From: Verrucomicrobiaceae bacterium
GTDB taxonomy: Bacteria; Verrucomicrobiota; Verrucomicrobiia; Verrucomicrobiales; Verrucomicrobiaceae
Length of the DNA stretch: 64,000 bases
Direction: 5' to 3'
Assembly (NCBI GenBank): GCA_019694165.1
Contig: JAIBCL010000010.1
Coordinates: forward strand, 124,001 to 188,000
The position numbers and the translations under genes were made by a program. Below are positions 26,658 to 36,338 of this stretch, one piece after another. Below the pieces are notes generated by a model. The model ran no database searches, was not told the DNA's origin, and saw only the letters and a program-made list of their open reading frames with translations. The first letter of the stretch is position 1, and every line of letters starts with the position of its first letter.

Positions 26658-28955
26658 ATGCGCTCCGCCATCAGTCCACTGTTCCTGTCATCCATCTTCG
26701 CCTCATGGGCGCTTCTCCGCGCCGCTGACGGCGGGCCGCAAAGTCTTGCGGGCTTTGCCACCGAGAGCACGAAAGCGCAGCTCGCGGTGGAGCAGAGGTT
26801 CGATGCGCAGCTTCGTGCGGATGATCAGAAAGAGTGGATGGAGCAGATGGCGTCGGCACCGAATCATGTCGGCTCGCCGCACGACAAGGTGAATGCGGAA
26901 TTTCTCCTCGCGAAATACAAGGAATGGGGCTGGGACGCGCGGGTCGAGGAGTTTGAGGTGCTTTATCCGACGCCGAAGAAGACGGTGGTGGAACTCGTCG
27001 CGCCGCAAAAGTTTGCTGCGAAACTGCAGGAGCCCGCGGTGGCGGGTGATCGCACCTCGACGCAGGTGGCGGATGAATTGCCGCCGTATCACGCCTTCGC
27101 GGCCGATGGCGATGTGACGGCGGAGCTGGTGTATGTGAACCAGGGGATGCCGGACGATTACAAGGAGCTCGCTCAGAATGGCATCGACGTGAAGGGCCGC
27201 ATCGTCATCGTGCGCTACGGCGGTGGATGGCGCGGGCTGAAGCCGAAGTTTGCGTATGAGCACGGTGCGGTCGGTTGCATCATCTACTCCGATCCTCGCG
27301 ATGACGGCTACGGCGCTGGCGATGCGTATCCGAAGGGCGCCTTCCGTCCTGCCGATGGCGTGCAGCGTGGCTCGGTGCTCGACATGCCAGTATATCCAGG
27401 CGATCCGCTCACACCCGATGTCGGCGCGACGAAGGAGGCGAAGCGGCTCGCGATCAAAGACGCGCGCACCATTTTGAAAATCCCCGTGCTGCCGATCTCG
27501 CACGCCGATGCGCTGCCGCTGCTTGCCGCGCTCGATGGCGAAGTGGTGCCCGAGAAGTGGCGCGGCGCGCTGCCGATCACGTATCACTTTGGCCCCGGCC
27601 CGGCGAAGGTGCATCTCAGCGTGCAGTCAGAGTGGACGCTGAAGACGGCGCGCGATGTGATCGCGGTGATGAAGGGCAGCGAGCATCCCGATGAATGGGT
27701 GCTGCGTGGCAATCACTTCGACGGCTGGGTCTTCGGTGCGAGTGATCCGCTCTCCGGTCAGGTGGCGCTGATGGCCGAGGCGAAGGCCATCGGTGCGCTC
27801 GCCCGTGATGGCTGGCGGCCGAAGCGCACGCTGGTGTATTGCAGTTGGGATGCGGAGGAGCCGGGTCTGCTGGGCTCGACGGAATGGGCTGAGGCGCACG
27901 CGGCGGAGCTTCAACAAAAGGCGGTGCTGTATCTGAACTCCGATGGCAATGAGCGCGGCTTTCTCCACGCGAGCGGGAGCCACGCGCTGCAAACGCTGGT
28001 CAATCAGGCGGCGGACTCGGTGATCGATCCGCAAACGAAGGCGACGGTGCTCAAGCGACAACGCGCGAAGCTGATCGTCGGCGCCACTGCATCGGACACG
28101 TCGGAGGAAATGAAACGCATCGGCAAGCTCGTCGCCGCTGGCGGCACCCCTCCGCTTGGCGCGCTCGGCGCAGGCTCCGACTACACGGCATTCATCGATC
28201 ATCTCGGCATCGCGTCGCTGAACATCGGCTTCGGCGGTGAGGGGGACACCGGTGGAGTGTATCACTCGGCGTATGATTCATTCGATCACTTCACGCGATT
28301 CGGCGATCCCGGATTCGCTTATGGCGTGGCGCTCTCGCAAACCGCCGGCCGCGTGATGCTGCGGATGGCGAATGCCGACGTGCTGCCGCACATGACCGAC
28401 AGTTTTCATGAAACCGTCGCGCAATACGCCACCGAGCTTCACAAGCTGGCCGACACCATGCGCGAGAACACGGAGCAGATGCATCGCGTGCTCGACGAAA
28501 AACTCCACGCGCTCGCCGCCGATCCGACCAAAACCTCCCGCCCACCCGAACGCGAAGCCGCCGTGCCCGTGCTGAACTTTGCGCCGCTCGACAATGCGCT
28601 GCTGCGCCTGAAAAAATCCACGAGGACCTTCGATGATGCGATGACCACCGCGCAAAAAACCGGACTGAAGTTCGACGCCGCAAAGCGCACCGGGATCAAC
28701 GCCACGCTCCGCGCACTCGAACAAACCTTGCTCGATCCCGCCGGCCTGCCGGGCCGCGATTGGTTCCGCCACATGATCTATGCGCCCGGCCTCAAGACCG
28801 GCTACGGCGCGAAGACACTCCCCGGCATCCGCGAAGCCATCGAAGACCGTCGCTGGCAGGATGCGGAGAAATTTTCCGTCGCCGTGGCGAACGCGCTCGG
28901 TCGCTACTGCGATGCGCTGGACAATGCCGGCGCAGCGCTCAAATCGAGAAATTGA
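26658..28955 (+). CDS. Secreted M28 family metallopeptidase (PSMA/transferrin receptor-like)
   Basis: 765 residues with a signal peptide (SPLFLSSIFASWALLRAADG). Domains in order: a peptidase part, a protease-associated domain (VKGRIVIVRYGGGWRGLKPK), the M28 zinc core and a C-terminal dimerisation helical domain of the transferrin-receptor type. Zinc and catalytic residues are seen in GNHFDGWVFGASDPLSGQ near 351, WDAEEPGLLGSTEWAE near 396 and VYHSAYDSFDHF near 534. The layout matches glutamate carboxypeptidase II homologues, which trim C-terminal residues from peptides in the periplasm. The gene stands alone, 200 bp before secA. Confidence 0.92.
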   Translation: MRSAISPLFLSSIFASWALLRAADGGPQSLAGFATESTKAQLAVEQRFDAQLRADDQKEWMEQMASAPNHVGSPHDKVNAEFLLAKYKEWGWDARVEEFEVLYPTPKKTVVELVAPQKFAAKLQEPAVAGDRTSTQVADELPPYHAFAADGDVTAELVYVNQGMPDDYKELAQNGIDVKGRIVIVRYGGGWRGLKPKFAYEHGAVGCIIYSDPRDDGYGAGDAYPKGAFRPADGVQRGSVLDMPVYPGDPLTPDVGATKEAKRLAIKDARTILKIPVLPISHADALPLLAALDGEVVPEKWRGALPITYHFGPGPAKVHLSVQSEWTLKTARDVIAVMKGSEHPDEWVLRGNHFDGWVFGASDPLSGQVALMAEAKAIGALARDGWRPKRTLVYCSWDAEEPGLLGSTEWAEAHAAELQQKAVLYLNSDGNERGFLHASGSHALQTLVNQAADSVIDPQTKATVLKRQRAKLIVGATASDTSEEMKRIGKLVAAGGTPPLGALGAGSDYTAFIDHLGIASLNIGFGGEGDTGGVYHSAYDSFDHFTRFGDPGFAYGVALSQTAGRVMLRMANADVLPHMTDSFHETVAQYATELHKLADTMRENTEQMHRVLDEKLHALAADPTKTSRPPEREAAVPVLNFAPLDNALLRLKKSTRTFDDAMTTAQKTGLKFDAAKRTGINATLRALEQTLLDPAGLPGRDWFRHMIYAPGLKTGYGAKTLPGIREAIEDRRWQDAEKFSVAVANALGRYCDALDNAGAALKSRN

Positions 28956-29160
28956 CGGATCGGAGCTGCGGCCGGTGGGCGGCGGCTTGGCCTGACACCG
29001 ACCGGTTGTTCCGATGGGGACTTGTGTGAGTGGAGGTTTCCGCCGTTACACGGTCGGAAGCTTGGTTGCACACTCCCTGAATTAAGCCAGAATACGCCTC
29101 CCCCGGCCGCCGGGCCTTGGTTCCGGCCGTTCTGTTTTTGTCCCTGTCACTCTCCGCATC

Positions 29161-32100
29161 ATGTTCAACTGGATCATCAAGAAAATCATCGGCACCAAGA
29201 ATCAGCGCACCGTGAAGCGCCTGTGGCCGGTGGTGGCTGAAATCAATGCCATCGAGCAGAGGCTCCAGTCGGAACCGGAGGAGGCTCTGCGCGGGCGCAC
29301 GGCGAAGTGGCAGGAGCAGTTCCGCGCGTTTCACACGCCGAAGTTCCTAGGAGGCGTGGGCCTCCGCGTGGCGGGCGAGGAGGAGGTGAACGCATGCCTC
29401 ACGCACATCGGCGAGGCTTTTGCACGGCTCACGTCGCACTTTTCCCAGATCGAGGGCGCGCCCTATCGCCAGGCGGTGGATTCAAGCAAATCGCTCGACG
29501 ACAAGAAGGCGCTCATCGACGAGGCGCGCGAGGCTTGGAACGAGATCCAGCCGAAGTTTGCGGAGATCGAGGCGAAGATGCTCGCCGACATACTGCCCGA
29601 GGCCTATGCGGTCGCGAAAAACGGTGCGCGCCGCATGTGCGGGCGTGACATCGTCGTCTCCGACCAGCCGATGAAGTGGGAGATGGTGCACTTCGACGTT
29701 CAGCTCATCGGCGGCACCGCACTGCACCGCGGCATGATCGCGGAAATGGCGACCGGTGAAGGCAAGACCCTCGTCGGCACGCTGCCCGTGTATCTGAACG
29801 CGCTCACCGGACGTGGCGTGCATGTGATCACGGTGAACGACTACCTCGCCCGACGCGACGCGGAGTGGATGGGCGCGCTCTACAAGTTCCTCGGCCTCAC
29901 CGTCGGCTGCATCCAGAACGACCAGCCCTCGCACATCCGCCGCGAGCAATACGAGTGCGACATCACCTACGGCACGAACAGCGAGTTCGGCTTTGACTAC
30001 CTGCGCGACAACGGCATGGCCTCCAGCAAGGAGCAGCAGGTGCAGCGCGGCCATTACTTCGCCATCATCGACGAAGTGGACTCCGTGCTCATCGATGAAG
30101 CGCGCACGCCGCTCATCATCAGCGGCCCGGTCACCGTCTCCACGCATCAATACGACCGCTACAAGCCGCTGGTGGAGCAGCTCGTGCGCCGGCAGAACGC
30201 CCTGTGCGCACGCCTCGTCTCCGAGGCGCGCGAGCACGCCGAGAAGGGAGAGCTTGACCTGGCGGGCCGCAAACTTTTCCAGTGCCACCTCGGCCAGCCG
30301 AAGAACCGTGCGCTGCTGCGCTGCATGGAGGAGCCGGAGATGCGCAAGGCGATGGAGAAGAGCGAACTGAGCTTTCACCAGGACACGCAGAAGATCGATC
30401 TCTTCAAGCTCAAGGAGGAGCTGTACTACTCCGTCGAGGAAAAGAGCCATGAGGCCGACCTCAGCGAAATGGGCCGCACGTTCATCAATCCGGACGATCC
30501 CGATGCCTTCGTGCTGCCGGATCTCGCGACGCTTTACTCCGAGATCGACGGCGATGCGACGCTTGGCGACCAGCAGAAGCAGCAGAAGAAAAGCGAACTC
30601 GCCGACCGTCTCGACCACCAGGGGCAGCGCATCCACCAGATCAGCCAGCTCCTGCGCGCCTACTGCCTCTACGAGAAGGATGTTGAGTACGTCGTCGAGG
30701 ACAACAAGGTCGTCATCGTCGATGAAGGCACCGGCCGCAAAATGCCGGGCCGCCGCTGGAGCGACGGATTGCACCAGGCCGTGGAGGCCAAGGAGGGCGT
30801 TCACATTGACGCCGAGACCCAGACGCTGGCCACCATCACGATCCAGAACTACTTCCGCCTGTATCAAAAGCTGGGCGGGATGACCGGCACCGCAGAGACG
30901 GACGCGGCCGAATTTCACGACATCTACGGTCTCGACGTGCTGACCATCCCGACGAACCGCCCGATCAAACGCCAGGATCAGAACGACAGCATCTACAAGA
31001 CGCGCCGCGAGAAATACAACGCGTGCATCGAGATGCTCAAGGAACTGCACGCGAAGGGCCAGCCGGTGCTCGTGGGCACCGCGAGCGTGGAGGCGTCCGA
31101 GACCGTGTCGCGCATGTTGAAACGTGAAAAGATCCCGCACGCGGTGCTGAACGCGAAGTACCACCGCCAGGAGGCTGAGATCATCGCGCGTGCCGGCTAT
31201 CGCGGCGCGGTCACAATCTCCACGAACATGGCCGGCCGCGGCACCGACATCAAGCTGGGCGAGGGAGTGCCGGACCTCGGCGGTTTGTTCGTCCTCGCCA
31301 CTGAACGTCACGAGAGCCGCCGCATCGACCGCCAGCTCCGCGGACGCTGCGCGCGCCAGGGTGATCCAGGCGAGAGCAAATTCTTCCTCAGCTTTGAAGA
31401 CGATCTCATGCGCAACTTCGGTGCGGCCGACCGCATGACGAAGATCATGGAGCGCTTCGGCATGAAGGAGGGCGAGGAACTCCAGCATCCGTGGCTGAAC
31501 CGCAGCGTGGAGACCGCGCAAAAGCGCGTGGAGCAGCGGAACTACGTCTGGCGCAAGCGCGTGCTCGAATACGATGACGTGATGAACCAGCAGCGCGAGG
31601 TGATCTACGAATGGCGCAATGACGTGCTCAACAGCCTCGACCCGCGCCTGCTCATCAACGACGCCGTCGAGAAAGGCATCCGTGAGAAGCTGGCGGAGTT
31701 CATCCCCGCCGAGCGATCCGATGATCCGGCCGATTACAAGGGCCTGCTCAACTGGGTGAACATCACCTTTCCCATCGGCCTGCACGAGAAGGACGCGCAG
31801 TTCGAGACGCGCGACCTCGACGGAAACGCAAAGTTCCTCATCGAGCGCATTCTCCATGCCTACGATCTCAAGACGCAGGGCGCATCGCCCACCGCGCTGC
31901 AGGAGATCGAGAAGATGATCCTTCTCAACGCCATCGACCGCCTCTGGCAGGAACACCTCTACAATCTCGACGCTCTCAAGGAAGGTGTGAGCCTCCGCTC
32001 CTACGGCCAGAAGGATCCTCTCATCGAGTTCAAGAGCGAGGCATTTTCGATTTTCTCCGCCCTCATGCACAACATCAACGGCGAGGTGCTCGGCAATCTC

Positions 32101-32385
32101 TTCCGCAGCACGCAGCAGCTCGCCGCCTTTGAGCAGTTCCTCGCGCAGATATCCACCATGCGCCCGCAGCAGCGCAGCGAATCTCAGTCGTCATCCACGA
32201 CGGCCACCACTACCGGCGGTGGCGGTGAGGAACCCGCTTCAAACGAGCCGCCCCCGCCTGGCGCTCCTCCGCGACTGATCATTCCGCCGTCGGCCAAACC
32301 CAAGGTCGCCAAAGTCGGCCCGAACGAGCCCTGCCCCTGCAATTCAGGCAAGAAGTACAAGAAGTGCTGCGGCCGTCTGGCCTAG
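29161..32385 (+). CDS. secA: Preprotein translocase ATPase SecA
   Basis: 1074 residues; longer than the 901 of E. coli. Seen: HRGMIAEMATGEGKTLVG (Walker A, about 191-206), HVITVNDYLARRDAEWMG, FAIIDEVDSVLIDEARTPLI (Walker B near 302), GGMTGTAETDAAEFHDIYGL, TNMAGRGTDIKLGEGV, RQLRGRCARQGDPGESKFF, and the terminal zinc motif CPCNSGKKYKKCCGR. An insertion of roughly 150 residues, rich in charged helices, lies at about 345-505, between the DEAD core and the motor's second half. Similar insertions occur in SecA of other PVC and Bacteroidetes bacteria. SecA drives protein export through SecYEG. Confidence 0.97.
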   Translation: MFNWIIKKIIGTKNQRTVKRLWPVVAEINAIEQRLQSEPEEALRGRTAKWQEQFRAFHTPKFLGGVGLRVAGEEEVNACLTHIGEAFARLTSHFSQIEGAPYRQAVDSSKSLDDKKALIDEAREAWNEIQPKFAEIEAKMLADILPEAYAVAKNGARRMCGRDIVVSDQPMKWEMVHFDVQLIGGTALHRGMIAEMATGEGKTLVGTLPVYLNALTGRGVHVITVNDYLARRDAEWMGALYKFLGLTVGCIQNDQPSHIRREQYECDITYGTNSEFGFDYLRDNGMASSKEQQVQRGHYFAIIDEVDSVLIDEARTPLIISGPVTVSTHQYDRYKPLVEQLVRRQNALCARLVSEAREHAEKGELDLAGRKLFQCHLGQPKNRALLRCMEEPEMRKAMEKSELSFHQDTQKIDLFKLKEELYYSVEEKSHEADLSEMGRTFINPDDPDAFVLPDLATLYSEIDGDATLGDQQKQQKKSELADRLDHQGQRIHQISQLLRAYCLYEKDVEYVVEDNKVVIVDEGTGRKMPGRRWSDGLHQAVEAKEGVHIDAETQTLATITIQNYFRLYQKLGGMTGTAETDAAEFHDIYGLDVLTIPTNRPIKRQDQNDSIYKTRREKYNACIEMLKELHAKGQPVLVGTASVEASETVSRMLKREKIPHAVLNAKYHRQEAEIIARAGYRGAVTISTNMAGRGTDIKLGEGVPDLGGLFVLATERHESRRIDRQLRGRCARQGDPGESKFFLSFEDDLMRNFGAADRMTKIMERFGMKEGEELQHPWLNRSVETAQKRVEQRNYVWRKRVLEYDDVMNQQREVIYEWRNDVLNSLDPRLLINDAVEKGIREKLAEFIPAERSDDPADYKGLLNWVNITFPIGLHEKDAQFETRDLDGNAKFLIERILHAYDLKTQGASPTALQEIEKMILLNAIDRLWQEHLYNLDALKEGVSLRSYGQKDPLIEFKSEAFSIFSALMHNINGEVLGNLFRSTQQLAAFEQFLAQISTMRPQQRSESQSSSTTATTTGGGGEEPASNEPPPPGAPPRLIIPPSAKPKVAKVGPNEPCPCNSGKKYKKCCGRLA

Positions 32386-32404
32386 CCGGCCGGCGCACAT
32401 CGGT

Positions 32405-32974
32405 TCAGTTTCCGGTTCCGCCTTTGATCAGCTTCACCAGGACGGAGAAGTAAAAGAACCACAGACCGGTCCAGAGGGCGACGGCGAAGACGAAGCACAG
32501 CGCCACAAAGACGAAAAGGGCCAGCGTTCCGCGCTTCACGGACATGTGCTGGCCCGCCTGCCAGCGGTGAAGCAAGTGGAGATTGCGCGAGTTTGATTTG
32601 AAGAAGGCGGAGACGACGGGGCCGATGCCGGGGATGGCATCGAGGCCGGTGTTGATCAGCATGTTCACGCCCATGCGTGCGAGCACGGGGATGGAGACTC
32701 CGTGCCGCGCGGCCTCGATCAAGATGACAACACCCGCGCTCGAAGCGAGGAAGTCGCCGATGACAGGCACAAAGGCGACGATGGGGTCCAGCCCGATGCG
32801 AATCTTCGTGCCCGGGATGCGAATGAACTCGTCGAGCCAGTAGGCGATGATGCGCGAGGTCTCCGCGCGCACATGCGGGTCTTCAGCCTGTGTCGGACCA
32901 GCAGATGCATGCCTGCCTTTTGCGGGTGGCAGGACTTCTTCCACCTTGATGTGATCTCCAGGCGGGCGGCGCAT
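32405..32974 (-). CDS. DUF4112 domain protein
   Basis: 189 residues. The N-terminal 35 residues are polar. The DUF4112 core follows (YWLDEFIRIPGTKIRIGLDP; PVIGDFLASSAGVVILIEAA; GLDAIPGIGPVVSAFF), with a C-terminal hydrophobic hairpin (LALFVFVALCFVFAVALWTG), so it is an integral membrane protein. Function is not established for the family. It lies 10 bp from the rho stop on the same strand, so it may be the second gene of a rho transcript. Confidence 0.85.
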   Translation of the reverse strand: MRRPPGDHIKVEEVLPPAKGRHASAGPTQAEDPHVRAETSRIIAYWLDEFIRIPGTKIRIGLDPIVAFVPVIGDFLASSAGVVILIEAARHGVSIPVLARMGVNMLINTGLDAIPGIGPVVSAFFKSNSRNLHLLHRWQAGQHMSVKRGTLALFVFVALCFVFAVALWTGLWFFYFSVLVKLIKGGTGN

Positions 32975-32984
32975 GAGTGCGTGG

Positions 32985-34748
32985 CTACTTGCTCGGCAGC
33001 TCGACGAGCATCTGGTTGTTGTTCGGGTAGCGCTCCAGCAGGCTGACCACGCGCATGATGGCTTCGATGGGCTTGTGGCCGGCGAGTCCGCGGCGGAGCA
33101 TGTGGATTTTTTCGAGCTGGAAGGCCGGGATGAGCAGCTCCTCGCGGCGCGTGCCGGACTTCAGCACGTTTACGGCGGGGAAGACGTATTGCTCGGCGAT
33201 CTTGCGGTCGAGCACCAGTTCCATGTTTCCGGTGCCTTTGAACTCCTGGAAGATCAGGTCGTCCATGCGGCTGCCGGTCTCAATGAGCGCGGTGGCGAGG
33301 ATGGTGATCGATCCCGCGGCACGCGTGTTGCGCGCGGCGGCGAAAAGGCGGCGCGGAATCTCCAGCGCGCCGACGCCGACGCCGCCGCTCATCGTGGCGC
33401 CGCCCTGCTTGGCATTGTTGAAGGCGCGGGCCATGCGCGTGATCGAGTCCATGAGGATGAAGACATGCTCGCCGCATTCGCAGAGGCGTTTCGCGCGCTC
33501 GATGGCGAACTGCGCGATGCGTGTGTGGCTTTTCACATCCATGTCGTTCGAGCTGGCGAAGATTTCCGCGCGCGGAAGGATGCGCTTGAACTCGGTGACT
33601 TCCTCGGGCCGCTCATCGACAAGCAGGATCATCAGATGAAGCTGCGGATGCAATTGCGTCACGGCCTCGGCGATGTGCTGGAGCAGCGTGGTCTTGCCCG
33701 CGCGCGGCGGGGCGACGATGAGGCCGCGCTGGCCGCGGCCGACGGGGGTGACGAGATCGATCACCCGCGTGGTCAGACGCGTGGGCACGGTCTCAAAGAG
33801 AATGCGCTTGTTCGCATTGATGGCCTTCAGCTCTTCGAACAATGGCAGATCGCGCATGGCATCGGGTGCGCGCCGGTTCACCTCGGCGATCTCGGTCACC
33901 TGCGGGCCGCGGTGGCCGCGACGTGACTCGCCCTTGATCTCCATGCCTTCGCGCAGGCCGTATTTGCGGATGAACTCGGGGGAGACAAACGCATCGTTCG
34001 GAGTCTGCGCGTAGCCGCGGTCTCGCTGGCGGAGGAAGCCGTAGCCCTTCGGGGACAGTTCGAGAATGCCTTCGACGGTCTCGGGAGGCCCAAGCAGTCG
34101 CTCCGGAGGGCTCTCGGGACCCTGTTGATCGCCCGTCTGCCCTTCGGCGGGCTGCCCTTGCGCCTGTCCCTGCTGCGCTGCCTGCTGCTGACGAAGCAAC
34201 TGACGTTCGCGCCGGCGTTCGCGCCAAGACATGCGCCCGCGGCGCTCGCGATGGCGTCCGCCGGGTTCGCCGGTCGGAACCTGCTGGCCGCCCGGTGCGC
34301 CGGGCTGGGCGGACGGTGGCGTTCCTTCAGAAGCCCCGTCGTCAGGCCCAGGCCGCCCGTTCGTGCTCGTCACCGATCCATTCGAACTCGCACCTTCATT
34401 TGCAGGCACGCCTTGCGGCGGTGCGACGGGCTCAGGCGTGCTGGGCGCGGATGGTGAATCGAGAGGAACCCGAGTCTCGACCGAGGCCGGTTCGGATACG
34501 ACGATCTGCTCCACGACAGCCTCCACGTTCGCGGTGCCTGACTGCGGCTCGGAGCCGCCAGTCTCGGCAACTGCACCGTGTCCGGCAGCCGGAGGAGCGG
34601 AATCAGCTGTCTTCGCCGCACGGGCGACGCGGGGTTTGCGCGCGGCGGCTTTTTTTGCGGCGGGTGCCGCGGCGCGGGATCGCTTTGCGGCCTTCGGCTT
34701 CGCTTCGACTTCGATCAGAGCTGTGTCGGATGCGTTTTCGTCACTCAT
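32985..34748 (-). CDS. rho: Transcription termination factor Rho with long low-complexity N-terminus
   Basis: 587 residues; the conserved Rho part is preceded by about 190 residues rich in Ala, Pro, Gly, Gln and Arg. The RNA-binding fold begins with GILELSPKGYGFLRQRDRGY. ATPase motifs are RGLIVAPPRAGKTTLLQHIA (Walker A near 345), MILLVDERPEEVTEFKR (Walker B) and FILMDSITRMARAFN; the C-terminus has LDRKIAEQYVFPAVNVLKSG. Rho is a hexameric RNA helicase that ends transcription. Low-complexity inserts in Rho are known in other phyla and can alter RNA binding or drive condensates, so this one may matter. The start ATG at 34748 is preferred to one 27 nt upstream. Confidence 0.96.
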   Translation of the reverse strand: MSDENASDTALIEVEAKPKAAKRSRAAAPAAKKAAARKPRVARAAKTADSAPPAAGHGAVAETGGSEPQSGTANVEAVVEQIVVSEPASVETRVPLDSPSAPSTPEPVAPPQGVPANEGASSNGSVTSTNGRPGPDDGASEGTPPSAQPGAPGGQQVPTGEPGGRHRERRGRMSWRERRRERQLLRQQQAAQQGQAQGQPAEGQTGDQQGPESPPERLLGPPETVEGILELSPKGYGFLRQRDRGYAQTPNDAFVSPEFIRKYGLREGMEIKGESRRGHRGPQVTEIAEVNRRAPDAMRDLPLFEELKAINANKRILFETVPTRLTTRVIDLVTPVGRGQRGLIVAPPRAGKTTLLQHIAEAVTQLHPQLHLMILLVDERPEEVTEFKRILPRAEIFASSNDMDVKSHTRIAQFAIERAKRLCECGEHVFILMDSITRMARAFNNAKQGGATMSGGVGVGALEIPRRLFAAARNTRAAGSITILATALIETGSRMDDLIFQEFKGTGNMELVLDRKIAEQYVFPAVNVLKSGTRREELLIPAFQLEKIHMLRRGLAGHKPIEAIMRVVSLLERYPNNNQMLVELPSK

Positions 34749-34832
34749 GGGAAAGTGTTTGGGTTTGCAGTGCACCGCATCGTAGCGCGGCTTGTTGGAG
34801 GGCTTCGTGTGTGTGCGCGGGCGCTGCGCGCC

Positions 34833-35582
34833 TCAGGAGGCGGCGGTCAGGGCTTCGTCAGGGATTTCAAAATTGGCGTGGACGTTTTGCGTGTCGTCGT
34901 ATTCGTCGAGCATGTCGTAGAGCTTCAGCAGCTTCTCGGTCGTGGCGGAGTCGGTGACTTCGATGGTGGTGCCGGGGCGATAGACTAGCTGCTCGGACTT
35001 CGGCGTGAGCTTCTTCTCCCGCAGCGCGCTGGCGACGGCGAAGAGCCTGTCCTGCGCGGTGGTGATGACCCATTCGTCGCCGTCGTCCTGCACATCGTCG
35101 GCACCGGCGTCGAGGGCCAGTTCCATCACAGCGTCCTCGTCGAGCGATCCCTTGTCGAGCCGGATCTCGCCGAGGCGGGTGAAGAGATACGCCACGCTGC
35201 CGGCATCGGCGAAGGTGCCGCCGTTCTTGGAGAAAAGCGTGCGCAGGTCGTTGGCGGCACGGTTGCGGTTGTCGGTGACGACCTCGACGAGGAAGGCCAC
35301 GCCGCCGGGGCCGTAGCCCTCGTACATGACCTCCTCGATGACGGCCCCGCCAAGCTCGCCGGTGCCTTTTTTGATCGCACGGTCGAGCGTGTCGCCCGGC
35401 ATGTTCGCGGCCTTTGCCGCGGTGATGGCGGAGCGCAGCCGTGCATTGAGATCGGGATTTCCGCCGCCGTGCTTCGCGGCGAGGGTCAGCTCCTTGGAGA
35501 GCTTGCTGAAGATGCGGCCACGCTTTGCGTCAACGACGCCTTTGATGTGCTTCACCTTCGACCATTTGTTGTGGCCTGCCAT
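34833..35582 (-). CDS. yebC: YebC/PmpR family protein
   Basis: 249 residues with the usual YebC three-domain layout. The N-terminus MAGHNKWSKVKHIKGVVDAK is the family signature, followed by GRIFSKLSKELTLAAKHGGG and YEGYGPGGVAFLVEVVTDNR. The family acts as a transcriptional regulator in some species and, in recent work, as a factor that relieves ribosome stalling. Length is normal. It lies upstream of rho on the same strand with an 84-bp gap, so a shared transcript is possible. Confidence 0.95.
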   Translation of the reverse strand: MAGHNKWSKVKHIKGVVDAKRGRIFSKLSKELTLAAKHGGGNPDLNARLRSAITAAKAANMPGDTLDRAIKKGTGELGGAVIEEVMYEGYGPGGVAFLVEVVTDNRNRAANDLRTLFSKNGGTFADAGSVAYLFTRLGEIRLDKGSLDEDAVMELALDAGADDVQDDGDEWVITTAQDRLFAVASALREKKLTPKSEQLVYRPGTTIEVTDSATTEKLLKLYDMLDEYDDTQNVHANFEIPDEALTAAS

Positions 35583-35929
35583 GATTGCTGAAATGCCGTG
35601 GGTGTTCGTGATGCAGCCTGAGCGGCAGCAGCGCGCCTCCGCTGATCGCGTGTTGAGAATTGGTATTTGGGGTGGAAAAGGCAGCCTCGCTGCCGGTGCT
35701 GCGTGGGCGGGTCAGACCATTTCCGTGACACGGGAAGAAGAGCCTTCTTCGGGGGCAGGACTTTGGCTGGCGGGCCAGACGAAGCACCAAAAGTTCACCG
35801 GGCTAAGAGAGCCAGGAACCGTGGGCAAAGTGTGCTGGAGAGGCAGCAGCGATGCAACACTTTTTTCACGTCGCCCGAAGTTTTCCGTGCGCGGTCACGA
35901 GGGCCGAGATCCGGAAGCGTGGCACCCTG
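35583..35929. other. Non-coding interval with no recognised feature
   Basis: About 350 bp between the yebC start and the helicase remnant. It contains a 7-bp hairpin (GAAGAAG / CTTCTTC, 3-nt loop) near 35729-35745, with no U-run, and no frame that looks like protein. It may be eroded sequence from the same event that broke the helicase. Confidence 0.35.
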
Positions 35930-36256
35930 ACAGTGAGGTGCCCGCATCACGGCTACGGCGGTCGCTTTGCGAAGCGGCGGATGTCGGGGAGAAAGGCCGT
36001 GTATGCGCAGGTTGGCGCGATCCCCAGCGCGTGCTGCCGCGCTCATGGCCGTCGCGAATGCTGCCCGCCAGCCTCGTCAGCATCGGCAGCATGAAGGCCG
36101 CCGTCTTGCCGGTGCCGTCTGCGCGATGCCGATCAAGTCATGAGCCGCGATCACCTGCGGAATGGCCGCCGACTGAATCGGCGTGGGTTCCGTGTAACCG
36201 GCCTCTTTGACCGCCTGAAGGATTTTGGGATGCAGCCCGAGCTGCGTGAATGGCAT
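35930..36256 (-). pseudogene. Truncated, frameshifted DEAD-box RNA helicase
   Basis: From the ATG at 36256 the minus strand reads FTQLGLHPKILQAVKEAGYT, then EPTPIQSAAIP (the Q motif) and LIGIAQT, exactly the opening of RhlE-type helicases. At about 36118 one G is missing from the Walker A codons. The frame breaks there and meets a stop soon after; the next frame resumes with TGKTAAFMLPMLTRLAGS. After about 100 codons the similarity fades and the remaining 300 or so residues of a helicase are absent. It is a dead 5' fragment. Confidence 0.75.
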
Positions 36257-36338
36257 CTGTCACCGTCCATGCCGCAGGAAAGCGGGGGATGCACGGGATA
36301 TGTGACCACACCGCCCCTCGTGCCTGCCGAAGCGAAGT

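Noticed and set aside
29063-29100. Promoter of secA with TTGCAC and CAGAAT boxes
   Set aside because: Match to consensus is poor (3/6 and 4/6), so it was not listed as a feature.
29482-32070. 862-codon open frame antisense to secA
   Set aside because: It mirrors the codon structure of secA in a high-GC genome, has no family features, and secA is certain on the other strand.
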